Notes: generated by a model from the letters alone, not told the origin. A DNA stretch of 64,000 bases from Clostridia bacterium (GCA_900753975.1 CAAEBC010000013.1:1-64000); one strand, 5' to 3'; positions 33,120-43,088 are shown, numbered from the stretch's first letter. Numbers and translations: made by a program.

Positions 33120-35684
33120 GTGGAAGAATTGACACCTATGATGAAGCAATATATGGAAGTAAAAAATCAATATAAAGACTGTTTATTATTATATAGATTA
33201 GGAGATTTTTACGAGTTATTTTTTGATGATGCAATAACAGCATCACGTGAACTTGAAATAACCTTAACGGGAAAAGATTGTGGCTTAAAAGAAAGAGCAC
33301 CAATGTGCGGTGTTCCTTATCACGCAGTTCAAAACTACGTCGCAAAGCTAATAGAAAAGGGATATAAAGTTGCAATAGGTGAGCAGCTAGAAGATCCAGC
33401 GCTTGCTAAAGGAATAGTAAAAAGAGACGTTATAAGAGTTATAACACCAGGTACAGTTATAGAATCAAACATTTTAGATGAAAAGAAAAATAATTATCTA
33501 GCTAGTATTTTTAGAAGTGGAGCTAATTTTGGAATTGCCTATTCAGACGTTTCAACAGGCGAGTTTTATACAACAGAATTTGCAGACAAAAATAATTTCC
33601 CAAAAGTTTTAAATGAACTTGGCAGATTTGAACCAGCAGAAATAGTTGTAAACTCAGAAATGTTTAATGATAAATTTGAAGTCGATAGTATTTCAAAAAA
33701 ATTTAAAACATACATAACTAATCGAGATGAAGAAGATGAAGTACCAGAACTTGAAGGAATGGCAAAATTAGCTAAAATACCTTATGCAGAAAATGCGACT
33801 AGATTACTTTTTAATTATATAAAAGAAACTCAAAAAATAGAGTTAAAGCATATAAACAAAATTAACGTTTATAATGCTTCAAACTACATGACTTTAGACA
33901 ACATAGCTAGAAAAAATTTAGAACTTACAGAAACACTTAGAGATAAAAATAAAAAAGGAAGCTTACTTTGGGTATTAGATAAAACTTCTACTTCAATGGG
34001 TGGAAGAAACTTAAGACGTTGGATAGAAAAGCCTTTGATGGATATTGGAGATATTCATAAACGTTTGCAAGCTGTAAAAGAATTAAAAGAAGACGTTATA
34101 TTAAGAAGTGACATATCAGAAACATTAAAAAAAGTTTATGATATAGAAAGACTAACTGGTAAGATAGCTTATGGAAGTGTAAATGCGAGAGATATGATTT
34201 CTTTAAAAACATCACTTATGCAATTACCTGCGTTAAAAGAGTTAATGAAAGATAGAGCATCGGATTTATTAAAAGAACTTTATGACGAATTAGATGTTTT
34301 AGAAGATGTAGCAAAACTTATTGAAGATGCTATAGTAGATGATCCACCTGTTTCTGTTAAAGAGGGAGGAATAATTAAATCTACTTACGACGAAGAAGTT
34401 AATAAACTTCGCACGGCTTCGACTGAAGGTAAGAATTGGGTTATTGCTATAGAAAGTAAAGAAAGAGAAGCTACTGGAATTAAGAACTTAAAAGTTGGAT
34501 ATAACAAAGTATTTGGATATTATTTAGAAGTTTCTAAATCTTTTGTAAATATGGTGCCAGATAGATTTATTAGAAAACAAACTTTGAGTACAGGAGAGCG
34601 TTATATAACGGACGAGCTTAAAGAAATAGAAAGTACAATACTTGGTGCTCAAGATAAAGTTGTTAATTTAGAATACGAGATTTTTACAAAGATAAGAGAG
34701 AAAATTGCTACACAAATAGAACGTTTGCAAATGAGTAGTAATGCTGTTGCTACTATTGATACACTTTGTTCTTTTGCAGAAGTTGCAGATTTGAATTCGT
34801 ATGTTATGCCGGAAGTAGATGAATCAAATGATATTATAATAAAAGATGGCAGACATCCTGTAGTAGAAAGATTGATTGATTCCGGAAGTTTTGTTCCTAA
34901 TGATACTTTTTTAAATACTACTGAAGATAGAATAAATATCATTACGGGACCTAATATGGCTGGTAAGTCTACATACATGAGACAAGTAGCACAAATTGTT
35001 TTGATGGCTCAAATAGGCAGTTTCGTTCCTGCTAGTAGTGCGAAGATTGGTATTGTGGATAGAATATTTACCAGAGTTGGTGCTTCGGATGATTTATCTA
35101 CCGGTCAATCAACATTTATGGTTGAGATGAACGAAGTTGCAAATATAGTTTTAAATGCAACTCCAAGAAGTTTATTAATTTTAGATGAAATAGGAAGAGG
35201 AACTTCAACTTTTGATGGACTATCTATTGCTTGGGCTGTTGTAGAATATATTTCTAAAACAGAAAAAATAGGTGCAAGAACTTTGTTCGCGACACATTAT
35301 CATGAACTAACAGAGCTTGAAGATAAGTTAGACGGAGTGAAAAATTATTGTATAGCTGTTAAGGAAAAAGGTGAAGATGTAATTTTCCTTCGTAAGATTA
35401 TACGTGGCGGAGCAGACGAAAGCTACGGTATATACGTGGCAAAACTTGCCGGAATTCCAAATGTAATAATCAAAAGAGCAAATGAAATTTTAAATGGATT
35501 AAAAGAAGGAAGTTACGCAATTTCACAAGTTAGAGAAAATAAAAATATAAAAAATGTTTCTCAAGTAGATTTCTATAATTACAAACTTGGCGAAATAGAA
35601 AACGAACTTCAAAAGATAGATGTTAATGAATTGACACCTATTGATGCTTTAAATATTTTAGTAAAAATGAAAAGTAAATTGTAA
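33120..35684 (+). CDS. mutS: DNA mismatch repair protein MutS
   Basis: Recognises mismatches and loops and signals to MutL. N-terminal mismatch-binding motif GDFYELFFDDA (Phe-x-Glu wedge), the long clamp and lever, then the ATPase with GPNMAGKST (Walker A), the DEIGRGTSTFDG Walker B region and THYHEL. C-terminal helix-turn-helix dimer region. The start is placed at GTG 33120 because AAGGAG at 33107-33112 is 7 nt away; 854 aa, near the usual 850-870. Followed by mutL 18 nt later. Confidence 0.98.
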   Translation: MEELTPMMKQYMEVKNQYKDCLLLYRLGDFYELFFDDAITASRELEITLTGKDCGLKERAPMCGVPYHAVQNYVAKLIEKGYKVAIGEQLEDPALAKGIVKRDVIRVITPGTVIESNILDEKKNNYLASIFRSGANFGIAYSDVSTGEFYTTEFADKNNFPKVLNELGRFEPAEIVVNSEMFNDKFEVDSISKKFKTYITNRDEEDEVPELEGMAKLAKIPYAENATRLLFNYIKETQKIELKHINKINVYNASNYMTLDNIARKNLELTETLRDKNKKGSLLWVLDKTSTSMGGRNLRRWIEKPLMDIGDIHKRLQAVKELKEDVILRSDISETLKKVYDIERLTGKIAYGSVNARDMISLKTSLMQLPALKELMKDRASDLLKELYDELDVLEDVAKLIEDAIVDDPPVSVKEGGIIKSTYDEEVNKLRTASTEGKNWVIAIESKEREATGIKNLKVGYNKVFGYYLEVSKSFVNMVPDRFIRKQTLSTGERYITDELKEIESTILGAQDKVVNLEYEIFTKIREKIATQIERLQMSSNAVATIDTLCSFAEVADLNSYVMPEVDESNDIIIKDGRHPVVERLIDSGSFVPNDTFLNTTEDRINIITGPNMAGKSTYMRQVAQIVLMAQIGSFVPASSAKIGIVDRIFTRVGASDDLSTGQSTFMVEMNEVANIVLNATPRSLLILDEIGRGTSTFDGLSIAWAVVEYISKTEKIGARTLFATHYHELTELEDKLDGVKNYCIAVKEKGEDVIFLRKIIRGGADESYGIYVAKLAGIPNVIIKRANEILNGLKEGSYAISQVRENKNIKNVSQVDFYNYKLGEIENELQKIDVNELTPIDALNILVKMKSKL

Positions 35685-35702
35685 TTAAAGGAGGAGAATT
35701 TT

Positions 35703-37712
35703 ATGGGTAGCATTGTTTTATTAGACGATTTAACGATAAATCAGATTGCAGCAGGCGAAGTTATAGAAAGACCAGCAAATGTAGTAAAAGAACTTGTTGA
35801 GAATTCTATTGATGCGGGTGCAACGTCTATAAATGTTGAAATAGAAAATGGTGGAATATCGCTTATAAGAATAACAGACAATGGCAAAGGTATAGCAGCA
35901 GATGATGTAGAGATAGCTTTTGAACGACATGCTACAAGTAAAATTCGAAGTGCCAAAGATCTTATAAAAGTTTCTACTATGGGGTTTAGAGGTGAGGCTT
36001 TAGCAAGTATAGCAGCTATTGCAAAAGTAGAACTTGTTACAAAAACAAAAGATGCAGAGATGGGAACGAGAATTATTGTAGAGGGAGGAGACGTAGTTTT
36101 AAAAGAAGAGTGCGGAGCTCCAAACGGTACGACAATAACAGTTAGAGAATTGTTTTTTAACACTCCTGTTAGATATAAATTTTTAAAGAAAGATTTTACT
36201 GAAGGAGGATATATTGAAACAGCTCTTGAAAGAATCTCACTTATAAATCCAGAAATATCTTTTAGACTAATTAGTAACAAAAAACAAATTTTGCAGACAA
36301 GTGGAAACGGAGATATGAAAACTGTTGTGTTTAATATTTTTGGAAAAGATGTTTCGCAAAATATTGTTGATTTAAATTTTGAATATGAGGGAATAGAGGT
36401 TACTGGTGTTGCTGGAAAACCAGAGATAGCAAGATCAAACAGAAGTAATCAACTTTTCTATGTTAATGGTAGATTTATAAAAGATAAAACTTTATCTGCC
36501 GCAACAGAAGAGGCATATAGAACTTTGGTACCACAAGGTAAGTTTTGTTTTTGCATAGTAAATGTAAATATGAATCCAGAAATGGTAGATGTCAATGTTC
36601 ATCCTGCTAAGCTAGAAGTTAGATTTACTGAAGAGGGAAAAGTTTTTAAAGCTGTTTATCATGCAGTTAGAAATGCACTTTTAGGAAATGATTTGATAAA
36701 AGACGAATCTGCAGACGAAAAACCAATCGTTAGAGAAAACGCAGTAACTAATGAGACACCAGTGAAGAAAGGCTTGTTTGAAATCTTTAGAGGCGGTAAG
36801 TCAAATGAGAAAAAAGAAGAAAATACTAATCTAAGAACTATGAATATAGAAGTAACCAAAAAAGAAAATGATGATACTTTTATTTCAAAGATGATGACTA
36901 AAGGTAGACAAGAAAATACGGAGGCAAGTGAAGAACATTTAGATAACAAAGATACGGTTAGTGAACTAACTGTTAGGGAACAAACTAACAATTATAATGT
37001 TAACGATGAAGAAAATGAAATAGTTACAAATAATAAAGTTAAAGATATAGTAGATGCATATAACGAAAAAGAATCATCAGAGCAAAAGCAAGTGCCAATG
37101 TTTTACGAACAAGACTTTATAGAAAAAGTAGAGTTGCCAGAATATCAAATTTTAGGAGTGGCATTTAATACATACATACTTTTGCAATTAGATGATGACA
37201 TATATATTTTGGATCAACATGCTGCACATGAAAGGGTTTTGTATGAAAAAGTAAAACAAAATTTTTATAAAGATGGTGGCAAAGAGGTTCAAATGTTACT
37301 TCTGCCAGATGTAATAGATTTACCAAAAAAAGATATGAGACTAGTTCATGATAATCTGAAATTGTTTGAACAATCTGGATTTGATATAGAAGAATTTGGT
37401 GAGAATACGATAAAGATTAATGGTGTTCCAGTAATTTGTTATGAGATGGATACAAAGGATTTATTTTTAGATATTATAGATGGACTTGATATAACAAATA
37501 GAACAAATAAACAAGATATAGAAGAAAAATTTATTTCTACTGTTGCTTGCAAGGCTGCAGTTAAAGCAAACATGTACTTAGATGAGAGAGAAATAAGAGG
37601 ACTTTTAGATGAATTACTTCTTTTAGAAAATCCTTTTACATGTCCTCACGGAAGACCAACAGCAATAAGAATTACAAAAACAGAAATAGAGAAAAAATTT
37701 GGGAGAAGATAA
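35703..37712 (+). CDS. mutL: DNA mismatch repair protein MutL
   Basis: GHKL ATPase that links MutS to strand removal. N-terminal IAAGEVIERPANVVKELVEN, ITDNGKGI, and the GFRGEALASI motif for ATP. After a charged linker (about residues 350-480) comes the C-terminal dimer and nuclease domain with DQHAAHERVLYE, a metal-binding motif of endonuclease-type MutL, and CPHGRPT near the end. Thus this is a nicking MutL, as expected in a genome without MutH. 669 aa is normal. AAAGGAGG precedes the ATG. Confidence 0.97.
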   Translation: MGSIVLLDDLTINQIAAGEVIERPANVVKELVENSIDAGATSINVEIENGGISLIRITDNGKGIAADDVEIAFERHATSKIRSAKDLIKVSTMGFRGEALASIAAIAKVELVTKTKDAEMGTRIIVEGGDVVLKEECGAPNGTTITVRELFFNTPVRYKFLKKDFTEGGYIETALERISLINPEISFRLISNKKQILQTSGNGDMKTVVFNIFGKDVSQNIVDLNFEYEGIEVTGVAGKPEIARSNRSNQLFYVNGRFIKDKTLSAATEEAYRTLVPQGKFCFCIVNVNMNPEMVDVNVHPAKLEVRFTEEGKVFKAVYHAVRNALLGNDLIKDESADEKPIVRENAVTNETPVKKGLFEIFRGGKSNEKKEENTNLRTMNIEVTKKENDDTFISKMMTKGRQENTEASEEHLDNKDTVSELTVREQTNNYNVNDEENEIVTNNKVKDIVDAYNEKESSEQKQVPMFYEQDFIEKVELPEYQILGVAFNTYILLQLDDDIYILDQHAAHERVLYEKVKQNFYKDGGKEVQMLLLPDVIDLPKKDMRLVHDNLKLFEQSGFDIEEFGENTIKINGVPVICYEMDTKDLFLDIIDGLDITNRTNKQDIEEKFISTVACKAAVKANMYLDEREIRGLLDELLLLENPFTCPHGRPTAIRITKTEIEKKFGRR

Positions 37713-37714
37713 TT

Positions 37715-38623
37715 ATGAAACCAAAAGTAGTGGTTATAGTAGGACCTACAGCATCTGGAAAAACAGCTGTGTCTATTGAACTTGCTAAAAAAATAAATGG
37801 AGAAATAATCTCGGCAGATTCTATGCAAATATATAAATATATGGATATTGGTACAGCAAAGCCAACTTTAGATGAAATGCAAGGCATTAAGCATTATATG
37901 TTAGATGTGGTTATGCCGGATGAAACTTTTAATGTTGCAAAATATAAAAGTATGGCTGAAAGTGCGATAGAGGAAATCTTGAAAAAAGGTAAAGTGCCTA
38001 TCATAGTTGGAGGAACTGGACTATATATAAATACTTTAGTAGATGGTATTGAATTTGCAGATGTTCCTGGCGATGAAGAATACAGAAACGAATTAATTGA
38101 AAAGGGCTATCGTGAAGGAGCTATGTCGATTTATAAAGAACTTGAAAAAGTTGATAGTGAGTCAGCAAAAAAAATTGATCCGAATAATATTAGAAGAGTA
38201 GCAAGAGCACTTGAAATATATAAAGTTACAGGGAAAACAAAAACCCAGCTAGACATTGAATCGAGAAAAGAAGTAAAATATGACTATAGACTTTTTGGTA
38301 TGGAATGGGATCGTGAAACTTTATATAATAGAATTGATTTAAGAGTAGATAAAATGATTGAGGCAGGTCTTATTGATGAAGTAAGAAATGTAACAGAAAA
38401 GTTTAAGATATCTAATACAGCTGTTCAAGGTTTAGGATATAAGGAAGTTATAGAATTTTTAAATGGTAATATTTCTTATGAAGAAATGATTGAAAAATTA
38501 AAATTGGAAACTAGACATTATGCAAAAAGACAACTTACTTGGTTTAGAAGAGATAAAAGAATTAAATGGATTAAGCCAGATGAAAATGCGACTTGTGTAA
38601 TTATTAATGAATTACAGGTTTAA
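37715..38623 (+). CDS. miaA: tRNA dimethylallyltransferase
   Basis: Adds the dimethylallyl group to A37 of tRNAs reading UNN codons. P-loop GPTASGKTAVS at residues 9-19, then SADSMQIYKYMDIGTAKPT, GGTGLYINTLVDG, and the C-terminal TRHYAKRQLTWFRRD. The ATG at 37715, 2 nt after the mutL stop, has GGGAGAAG within mutL; 302 aa is normal. It completes the common mutS-mutL-miaA operon. Confidence 0.97.
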   Translation: MKPKVVVIVGPTASGKTAVSIELAKKINGEIISADSMQIYKYMDIGTAKPTLDEMQGIKHYMLDVVMPDETFNVAKYKSMAESAIEEILKKGKVPIIVGGTGLYINTLVDGIEFADVPGDEEYRNELIEKGYREGAMSIYKELEKVDSESAKKIDPNNIRRVARALEIYKVTGKTKTQLDIESRKEVKYDYRLFGMEWDRETLYNRIDLRVDKMIEAGLIDEVRNVTEKFKISNTAVQGLGYKEVIEFLNGNISYEEMIEKLKLETRHYAKRQLTWFRRDKRIKWIKPDENATCVIINELQV

Positions 38624-38636
38624 AAGGAGTATGTAA

Positions 38637-39896
38637 ATGCAAAAGAAAAAGGGAAGTAATTTGATATTTGTTTTGCTATCAATTATCATAATTGTGCTTA
38701 TATTTCTTGCCGTGAATATAGTGCGCCTTTTTAATAAACCAATAGAAACGACACTTGTAAAAAATGGCGAACTTATAAAATATGAAGAAGTTACAGGATA
38801 TATTATAAGAGATGAAACAGTTATAGATTTGAGTAATTATGATGGTGTTATGCAGGTAGTTACAGAAGATTTAAATAAGGTTAGAGCGGGTGGCGTTATA
38901 GCAAATTTCGTTTCAAGTTCTGAAAAAGATTTGATGAAAAAGATAGAAGAACTTGATAAAAAAATAGAAGAAGCTATGGAGACACAGCAAACGATATATC
39001 CTAGTGATGTGAAGGCTTTGGATGCGAGTATCCAAGTAGAATTGTATGAGAATATAAAAAATAATAATGACATTAATTCTATAAAAGAAAATAAATCAAA
39101 GGTAAATACAAGCATAAAAAAGAAGGCACAAATCGTTGGAGAGTTAAGTCCTGTTGGTTCGAAACTTAAAGAATTAATTAACGAAAGAAATGATTATGAG
39201 AAGCAAATAAATAATGGTAAGAAGGAATTAATATCACCTAGGTCTGGAATTGTCTCATATAGAGTTGATGGATATGAAAATAATTTTACTAAAGACAATA
39301 TCTCTAAGATGACGTGGGGGGATTTGTCTAGCTATAAACTTAATAGCAATCAAATGGTTCCAGTAAGCAATAAAAATGTTAAGGTGGTAAATAATTTTGA
39401 GTCATACATAGCTATTTTTATGAATTCACCTGAAAGTAAAAATGCTAATCTAAATGATAAACTATACTTGAGGTTTCAAAACACAGGAGAGAATCTTATT
39501 CCTGCAAGCATAGAGTATATTTCAGAAGAAGCAGGTGGCAGACTGATTGTTTTAAAAATTCAAGAAAATAACGAAGAGCTTACTAAATATAGAAAGATAA
39601 ATCTTGATGTGGTTTGGTGGAGTTATACTGGATTTAAATTGCATAAAAGTGTTATTTCTCAAAAAGAGGTTACAAATGTAGCAGGACAATATATTACTAC
39701 ACTTAGCAGTGTTACTATTCCGAAGGCTGGTTATAACGAGACAGCTTATGTTAAAATCGTAAAAGAGTTTGGTGACTATGTTATTGTAGACAATTATACT
39801 GATAAAGAATACCTAGATATGGGATTTACAGAGGAAGATATTAAAAATTTTGTCACAATAAAAATGTACACTGAGGTCTTAGTAAACGAACAATGA
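38637..39896 (+). CDS. HlyD-like membrane protein next to sepF
   Basis: A 419-aa protein with an N-terminal helix (about residues 8-28) and a large external part. Residues about 45-75 (EEVTGYIIRDETVIDLSNYD) and 185-205 (ELISPRSGIVSYRVDGYENN) form the two halves of a biotinyl-lipoyl-like domain, separated by a coiled coil, as in HlyD-type adaptors. In Clostridia a protein of this design often lies before sepF/ylm genes; no transporter partner is seen here. Role in the envelope or in division is inferred from position only. AAAGGAG precedes the ATG, 13 nt after miaA. Confidence 0.78.
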   Translation: MQKKKGSNLIFVLLSIIIIVLIFLAVNIVRLFNKPIETTLVKNGELIKYEEVTGYIIRDETVIDLSNYDGVMQVVTEDLNKVRAGGVIANFVSSSEKDLMKKIEELDKKIEEAMETQQTIYPSDVKALDASIQVELYENIKNNNDINSIKENKSKVNTSIKKKAQIVGELSPVGSKLKELINERNDYEKQINNGKKELISPRSGIVSYRVDGYENNFTKDNISKMTWGDLSSYKLNSNQMVPVSNKNVKVVNNFESYIAIFMNSPESKNANLNDKLYLRFQNTGENLIPASIEYISEEAGGRLIVLKIQENNEELTKYRKINLDVVWWSYTGFKLHKSVISQKEVTNVAGQYITTLSSVTIPKAGYNETAYVKIVKEFGDYVIVDNYTDKEYLDMGFTEEDIKNFVTIKMYTEVLVNEQ

Positions 39897-39965
39897 CGAC
39901 ATTTGTCGATATGTTACAGATATGTTACAAAAACATTAAATTAACATTACAATATAGCATTTTGG

Positions 39966-39993
39966 TTGAAATATTTTTGGGTTTTGGTATAAA
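39966..39993 (+). promoter_or_regulatory. Promoter of sepF
   Basis: TTGAAA (39966-39971), 16-nt spacer and TATAAA (39988-39993), in the spacer of about 145 nt before sepF. Confidence 0.6.
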
Positions 39994-40041
39994 ATGGTTC
40001 TGTACAAAAGATAAACTAGAATGTTTTAGGAGGGTATTTCA

Positions 40042-40500
40042 ATGGGAAATAAATTTATGAATAAAGTATGGGGGATGTTAGGTGTAGAAAGTGATGATGA
40101 TTACTATGACGATTACGATTCTACTGCTAACAATAATATAGATGACAAAGGTACAAGCCTAACTACAACAAACAACAACAAGAAAAACAAAGTTGTTGGT
40201 ATGCCAGGAATGCAACAAGTAAAGGTCATTATCTCACAACCTAGTACTTTTGAACAATCTGAAGAAATTTGTGAACATTTGAAAGAGAAAAAGTCAATAA
40301 TTGTTAATTTAGAATATGTTAATAAGGACGTTGCAAGAAGAATAGTGGATTTCATTAGTGGAGCCGTTTATGGATTAGATGGTAACATTCAAAAGATATC
40401 AAATTCTATTTTCCTAGTAGCACCATTTAACTATGAAATTACAAATGAGGTAATGAAAGAAGATATTAAAAACAAATTATCTGTATCTTGGATAAAGTAG
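40042..40500 (+). CDS. sepF: Cell division protein SepF
   Basis: SepF bundles FtsZ and anchors it to the membrane. N-terminal amphipathic segment (MGNKFMNKVWGMLGV) for membrane binding, an acidic/Asn-rich linker, then the SepF domain with VKVIISQPSTFEQSEEICEH, VNLEYVNKDVARRIVDFISG and GLDGNIQKISNSIFLVAP. Length 152 aa is normal. AGGAGGG precedes the ATG. divIVA follows after 28 nt. Confidence 0.96.
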   Translation: MGNKFMNKVWGMLGVESDDDYYDDYDSTANNNIDDKGTSLTTTNNNKKNKVVGMPGMQQVKVIISQPSTFEQSEEICEHLKEKKSIIVNLEYVNKDVARRIVDFISGAVYGLDGNIQKISNSIFLVAPFNYEITNEVMKEDIKNKLSVSWIK

Positions 40501-40528
40501 TAGATAATATTTTTAAGGAGGAGGTAGC

Positions 40529-40990
40529 ATGTTAACTCCATTAGACATTGAAAACAAAACTTTTAATAAACAAATAATGAGTGGATATAGTGTAGACGAA
40601 GTACAAAACTTTATGAATGAACTACTTAAGGACTATGAGAAACTATATAAAGAGAATATCGAATATAAGGATAAAATTGACATGCTAAATCAAGGAATTC
40701 AGCATTATAAGTCAATCGAAGATACTTTGCAAAATGCACTTGTTGTCGCTCAAGGAACAGCTGAGAGTGTTAAGCAAAATGCAAAAGCAGAGGCTGATAA
40801 TATAATAAAAGAAGCTGAATTAAATGCTTTAAAATCAGTTGATGATATTAATAAGCAAGTTGTAGAAAAAAGGCTTCAATTAGATGAGACTAAAAAACAA
40901 TTTGACGTGTATAAAGCCAAGATGGAAGCACTTTTGATTTCACAACTTGAGATATTAAAAGAAGTTAATAGAAATGAAAATAAAGAATAG
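40529..40990 (+). CDS. divIVA: DivIVA-like polar/septal coiled-coil protein
   Basis: Recruited to curved membrane at poles and septa. N-terminal DivIVA motif LTPLDIENKTFNKQIMSGYS with VDEVQNFMNEL (residues about 2-33), then a long coiled coil. 153 aa, typical. AGGAGG precedes the ATG. Clustered with sepF, as is usual in Gram-positives. Confidence 0.93.
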   Translation: MLTPLDIENKTFNKQIMSGYSVDEVQNFMNELLKDYEKLYKENIEYKDKIDMLNQGIQHYKSIEDTLQNALVVAQGTAESVKQNAKAEADNIIKEAELNALKSVDDINKQVVEKRLQLDETKKQFDVYKAKMEALLISQLEILKEVNRNENKE

Positions 40991-41015
40991 ACGTCCAAAA
41001 GGGCGTTTATTTTTA
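40989..41015 (+). terminator. Terminator after divIVA
   Basis: Short hairpin AGACGTCC / GGGCGTTT with an AAAA loop, two G-T pairs, and a T-rich tail starting inside the stop codon region. Confidence 0.7.
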
Positions 41016-41038
41016 TGGTGAATTTTAAGTTAAAAATA

Positions 41039-41067
41039 TTGACATGATATGTTATATGAAATAAACT
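41039..41067 (+). promoter_or_regulatory. Promoter of the cyclophilin gene
   Basis: TTGACA (41039-41044), 17-nt spacer and TAAACT (41062-41067). Confidence 0.75.
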
Positions 41068-41100
41068 CAAAATGTAATTTTTTTAAGAGGAGAGTGTGTG

Positions 41101-41991
41101 ATGAGTAAAATAACATTAACAGCCAAAGAGCAAAAAAGAAAAAAAGAAAAACAAATTAAGGTGACAGTTGCTCTTATGATAATACTTTTACTAACGGTTT
41201 TAGCTATTTGGTATTTTGTTTTTTATGAGCCAGGTAATATAAATGCTATATCTGGAGAATCAAGACATAATGCAATAGATTGGTTAAATCCATCTAAGAA
41301 TGAAAATGATAGTGGAGATGATGTTGTGAAAAATGAAGACAAAAATAGATACGCAAATGTAAAGAAAAATCCAGTTGTAACTATGGAAATGATGAGTGGC
41401 GAGATTATAAAGATTGAGTTATATCCTAAGATTGCACCGACTACTGTAGAAAACTTTATATCGTTAGTTAAGAGCGAATTTTATGATGGACTTACATTCC
41501 ATAGATTGATACCTGATTTTATGGCACAAGGCGGAGACCCTAGTGGAGATGGAACAGGTGGACCTGGCTATTCGATATATGGCGAGTTCTCTGAAAATGG
41601 TTTTGAAAACAGTTTGAAACATGAAATAGGGGTTATCTCTATGGCTAGAGCAAATGATCCTGATTCGGCCGGTTCACAGTTTTTTATAGTAACAAATGAA
41701 AATTCTTATTTAAGCTTAGATGGTAAATACGCTGGTTTTGGTAAGGTTATTGAAGGAATGGATACTGTTTATAAAATAGTTAATACAGAAACTAAGAGGA
41801 GTGATTATTCAGAAGAGCTTATGAATGCAATAAATGCTGCTGGTGGTCAAATTACAACAGAAGAGTTATATTATAAATATATGGATGAAACGACAGAAAT
41901 GTCTACACCAAAAAATGCACCAACAATAAAGAGAATGACAGTAGAAACTTTTGGTGAAACATATGCTGAACCTACTAAAATCAAAGACTGA
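41101..41991 (+). CDS. Membrane-anchored cyclophilin-type PPIase
   Basis: Peptidyl-prolyl isomerase outside the membrane. The anchor is the helix at about residues 21-40 (VALMIILLLTVLAIWYFVFY). Its external linker holds SGES and SGDD. The cyclophilin domain has TVENFISLVKSEFYDGLTFH with RLIPDFMAQGGDPSGDGTGG (the catalytic Arg), SMARANDPDSAGSQFFIV and LDGKYAGFGKVIEGMD. ATG 41101 follows AGAGGAGAG; 296 aa. Probably folds exported proteins. Confidence 0.92.
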   Translation: MSKITLTAKEQKRKKEKQIKVTVALMIILLLTVLAIWYFVFYEPGNINAISGESRHNAIDWLNPSKNENDSGDDVVKNEDKNRYANVKKNPVVTMEMMSGEIIKIELYPKIAPTTVENFISLVKSEFYDGLTFHRLIPDFMAQGGDPSGDGTGGPGYSIYGEFSENGFENSLKHEIGVISMARANDPDSAGSQFFIVTNENSYLSLDGKYAGFGKVIEGMDTVYKIVNTETKRSDYSEELMNAINAAGGQITTEELYYKYMDETTEMSTPKNAPTIKRMTVETFGETYAEPTKIKD

Positions 41992-42040
41992 GAAAAAGGG
42001 ACGGAGAAAAATGAGAATTTTCCTCCGTCCCCTTTTCTCA
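41990..42040. terminator. GGACGGAG palindrome, copy 3, bidirectional terminator
   Basis: GAGAAAAAGGGACGGAGAAA on the left (from 41990) pairs with ATTTTCCTCCGTCCCCTTTTC on the right, almost perfectly. It lies between two convergent genes and overlaps both stop codons. A-rich left flank and T-rich right flank make it a terminator in both directions. Confidence 0.88.
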
Positions 42041-42994
42041 TTTTAAATTGTCTATAGTTGTGTCAATTATCCTGTTTACAGCTTCGATACTGTTGAAAGC
42101 ATTGTGTGGAGTTAGAACTACGTTTTCGTTATCTAGTAATTTCTTGCTTGCAACAATTAGTTTAGCTGCTTTTTCAATAGGAGAATTGAAGATGTTTTCT
42201 TCGACTAATAATTCTTCTCCTTCGATAACGTCTAAGCCTGCACCAGATAAGGTTTTATTGTCTAAAGCTTTTAAAAGTGCATCGGTATCTACTAGTCCAC
42301 CACGAGCTGTGTTTATAAGAAGAGCTCCTTTTTTAAATAATTTTAACGAGTCTTCGTTTATTATATGTTCTGTATATTTGTTAAGTGGCACATGTAAAGA
42401 AACGATATCAGATGTCTTTAAAAGTTCTTCTAAGCTTACATATTTAAAATTTATTAACTCTGCTAAAAATGTGTCTTGATGTATATCATATACACGCACG
42501 TGCATTCCAAAACTTTTGGCAATCCTTGCAACGTGTAGCCCAATTCTACCACCACCTATGATACCGATTGTTTTATCTTTTAAATCAAAACCTTGTAAGC
42601 CATCTGTTGTAAAACTTCCTTGAATTGAACGAACATAAGACATGTGTATCTTTCTTGATAGTGAAAGAATTAAAGCAAATGTATGCTCGGCAACTGTATT
42701 CTCACCATAAAATGGTACATTTTTAATTGCTATATTTTTTTCTTTACAATATTCTGCATCGATATGATCTGTTCCTGTTGAACGAGTACAGATTAATTTT
42801 AAATTTGGAAGGCTTTCAAGTAGTTCTTTTGTAAGTTCAGAATGTACGAAAACGCATAACGTTTCGACATCTTTAAACTTTTCTACTTCCACATTTTGTA
42901 TTGTATCTTCAAAAAATACAGTTTCATCAGTTCCAAAAGCATCAATAAATTTTTGTTTCTCAAAATCAGTTATTTCAAAAAAAGCAATTTTCAT
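42038..42994 (-). CDS. D-isomer specific 2-hydroxyacid dehydrogenase
   Basis: NAD-dependent, probably D-lactate dehydrogenase-like. The NAD-binding fold has IIGGGRIGLHVARIAKSFGM. The three catalytic residues are seen: Arg in INTARGGLVD, Glu in DVIEGE and His in LTPHNAF. 318 aa is normal. AGGAGGT precedes its ATG, near 43000. Alone, on the minus strand. The ligand could be lactate or another 2-ketoacid; sequence does not decide. Confidence 0.9.
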   Translation of the reverse strand: MKIAFFEITDFEKQKFIDAFGTDETVFFEDTIQNVEVEKFKDVETLCVFVHSELTKELLESLPNLKLICTRSTGTDHIDAEYCKEKNIAIKNVPFYGENTVAEHTFALILSLSRKIHMSYVRSIQGSFTTDGLQGFDLKDKTIGIIGGGRIGLHVARIAKSFGMHVRVYDIHQDTFLAELINFKYVSLEELLKTSDIVSLHVPLNKYTEHIINEDSLKLFKKGALLINTARGGLVDTDALLKALDNKTLSGAGLDVIEGEELLVEENIFNSPIEKAAKLIVASKKLLDNENVVLTPHNAFNSIEAVNRIIDTTIDNLK

Positions 42995-43059
42995 AGTACA
43001 CCTCCTAAATAGTATTATAACAAAATAGTGAAAGTATGCAAATATTTGTTATTGTTCGC

Positions 43060-43088
43060 TTGACAAGAACGAATGTTTATTTTAAGAT
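43060..43088 (+). promoter_or_regulatory. ruvA promoter with LexA-box-like site
   Basis: TTGACA (43060-43065), 17-nt spacer and TAAGAT (43083-43088). In the spacer is GAAC-GAAT-GTTT (43067-43078), one base from GAAC-N4-GTTC, the LexA (DinR) core of Gram-positives. A repressor there would block the promoter. ruvAB is in the SOS regulon of many bacteria. Confidence 0.7.
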
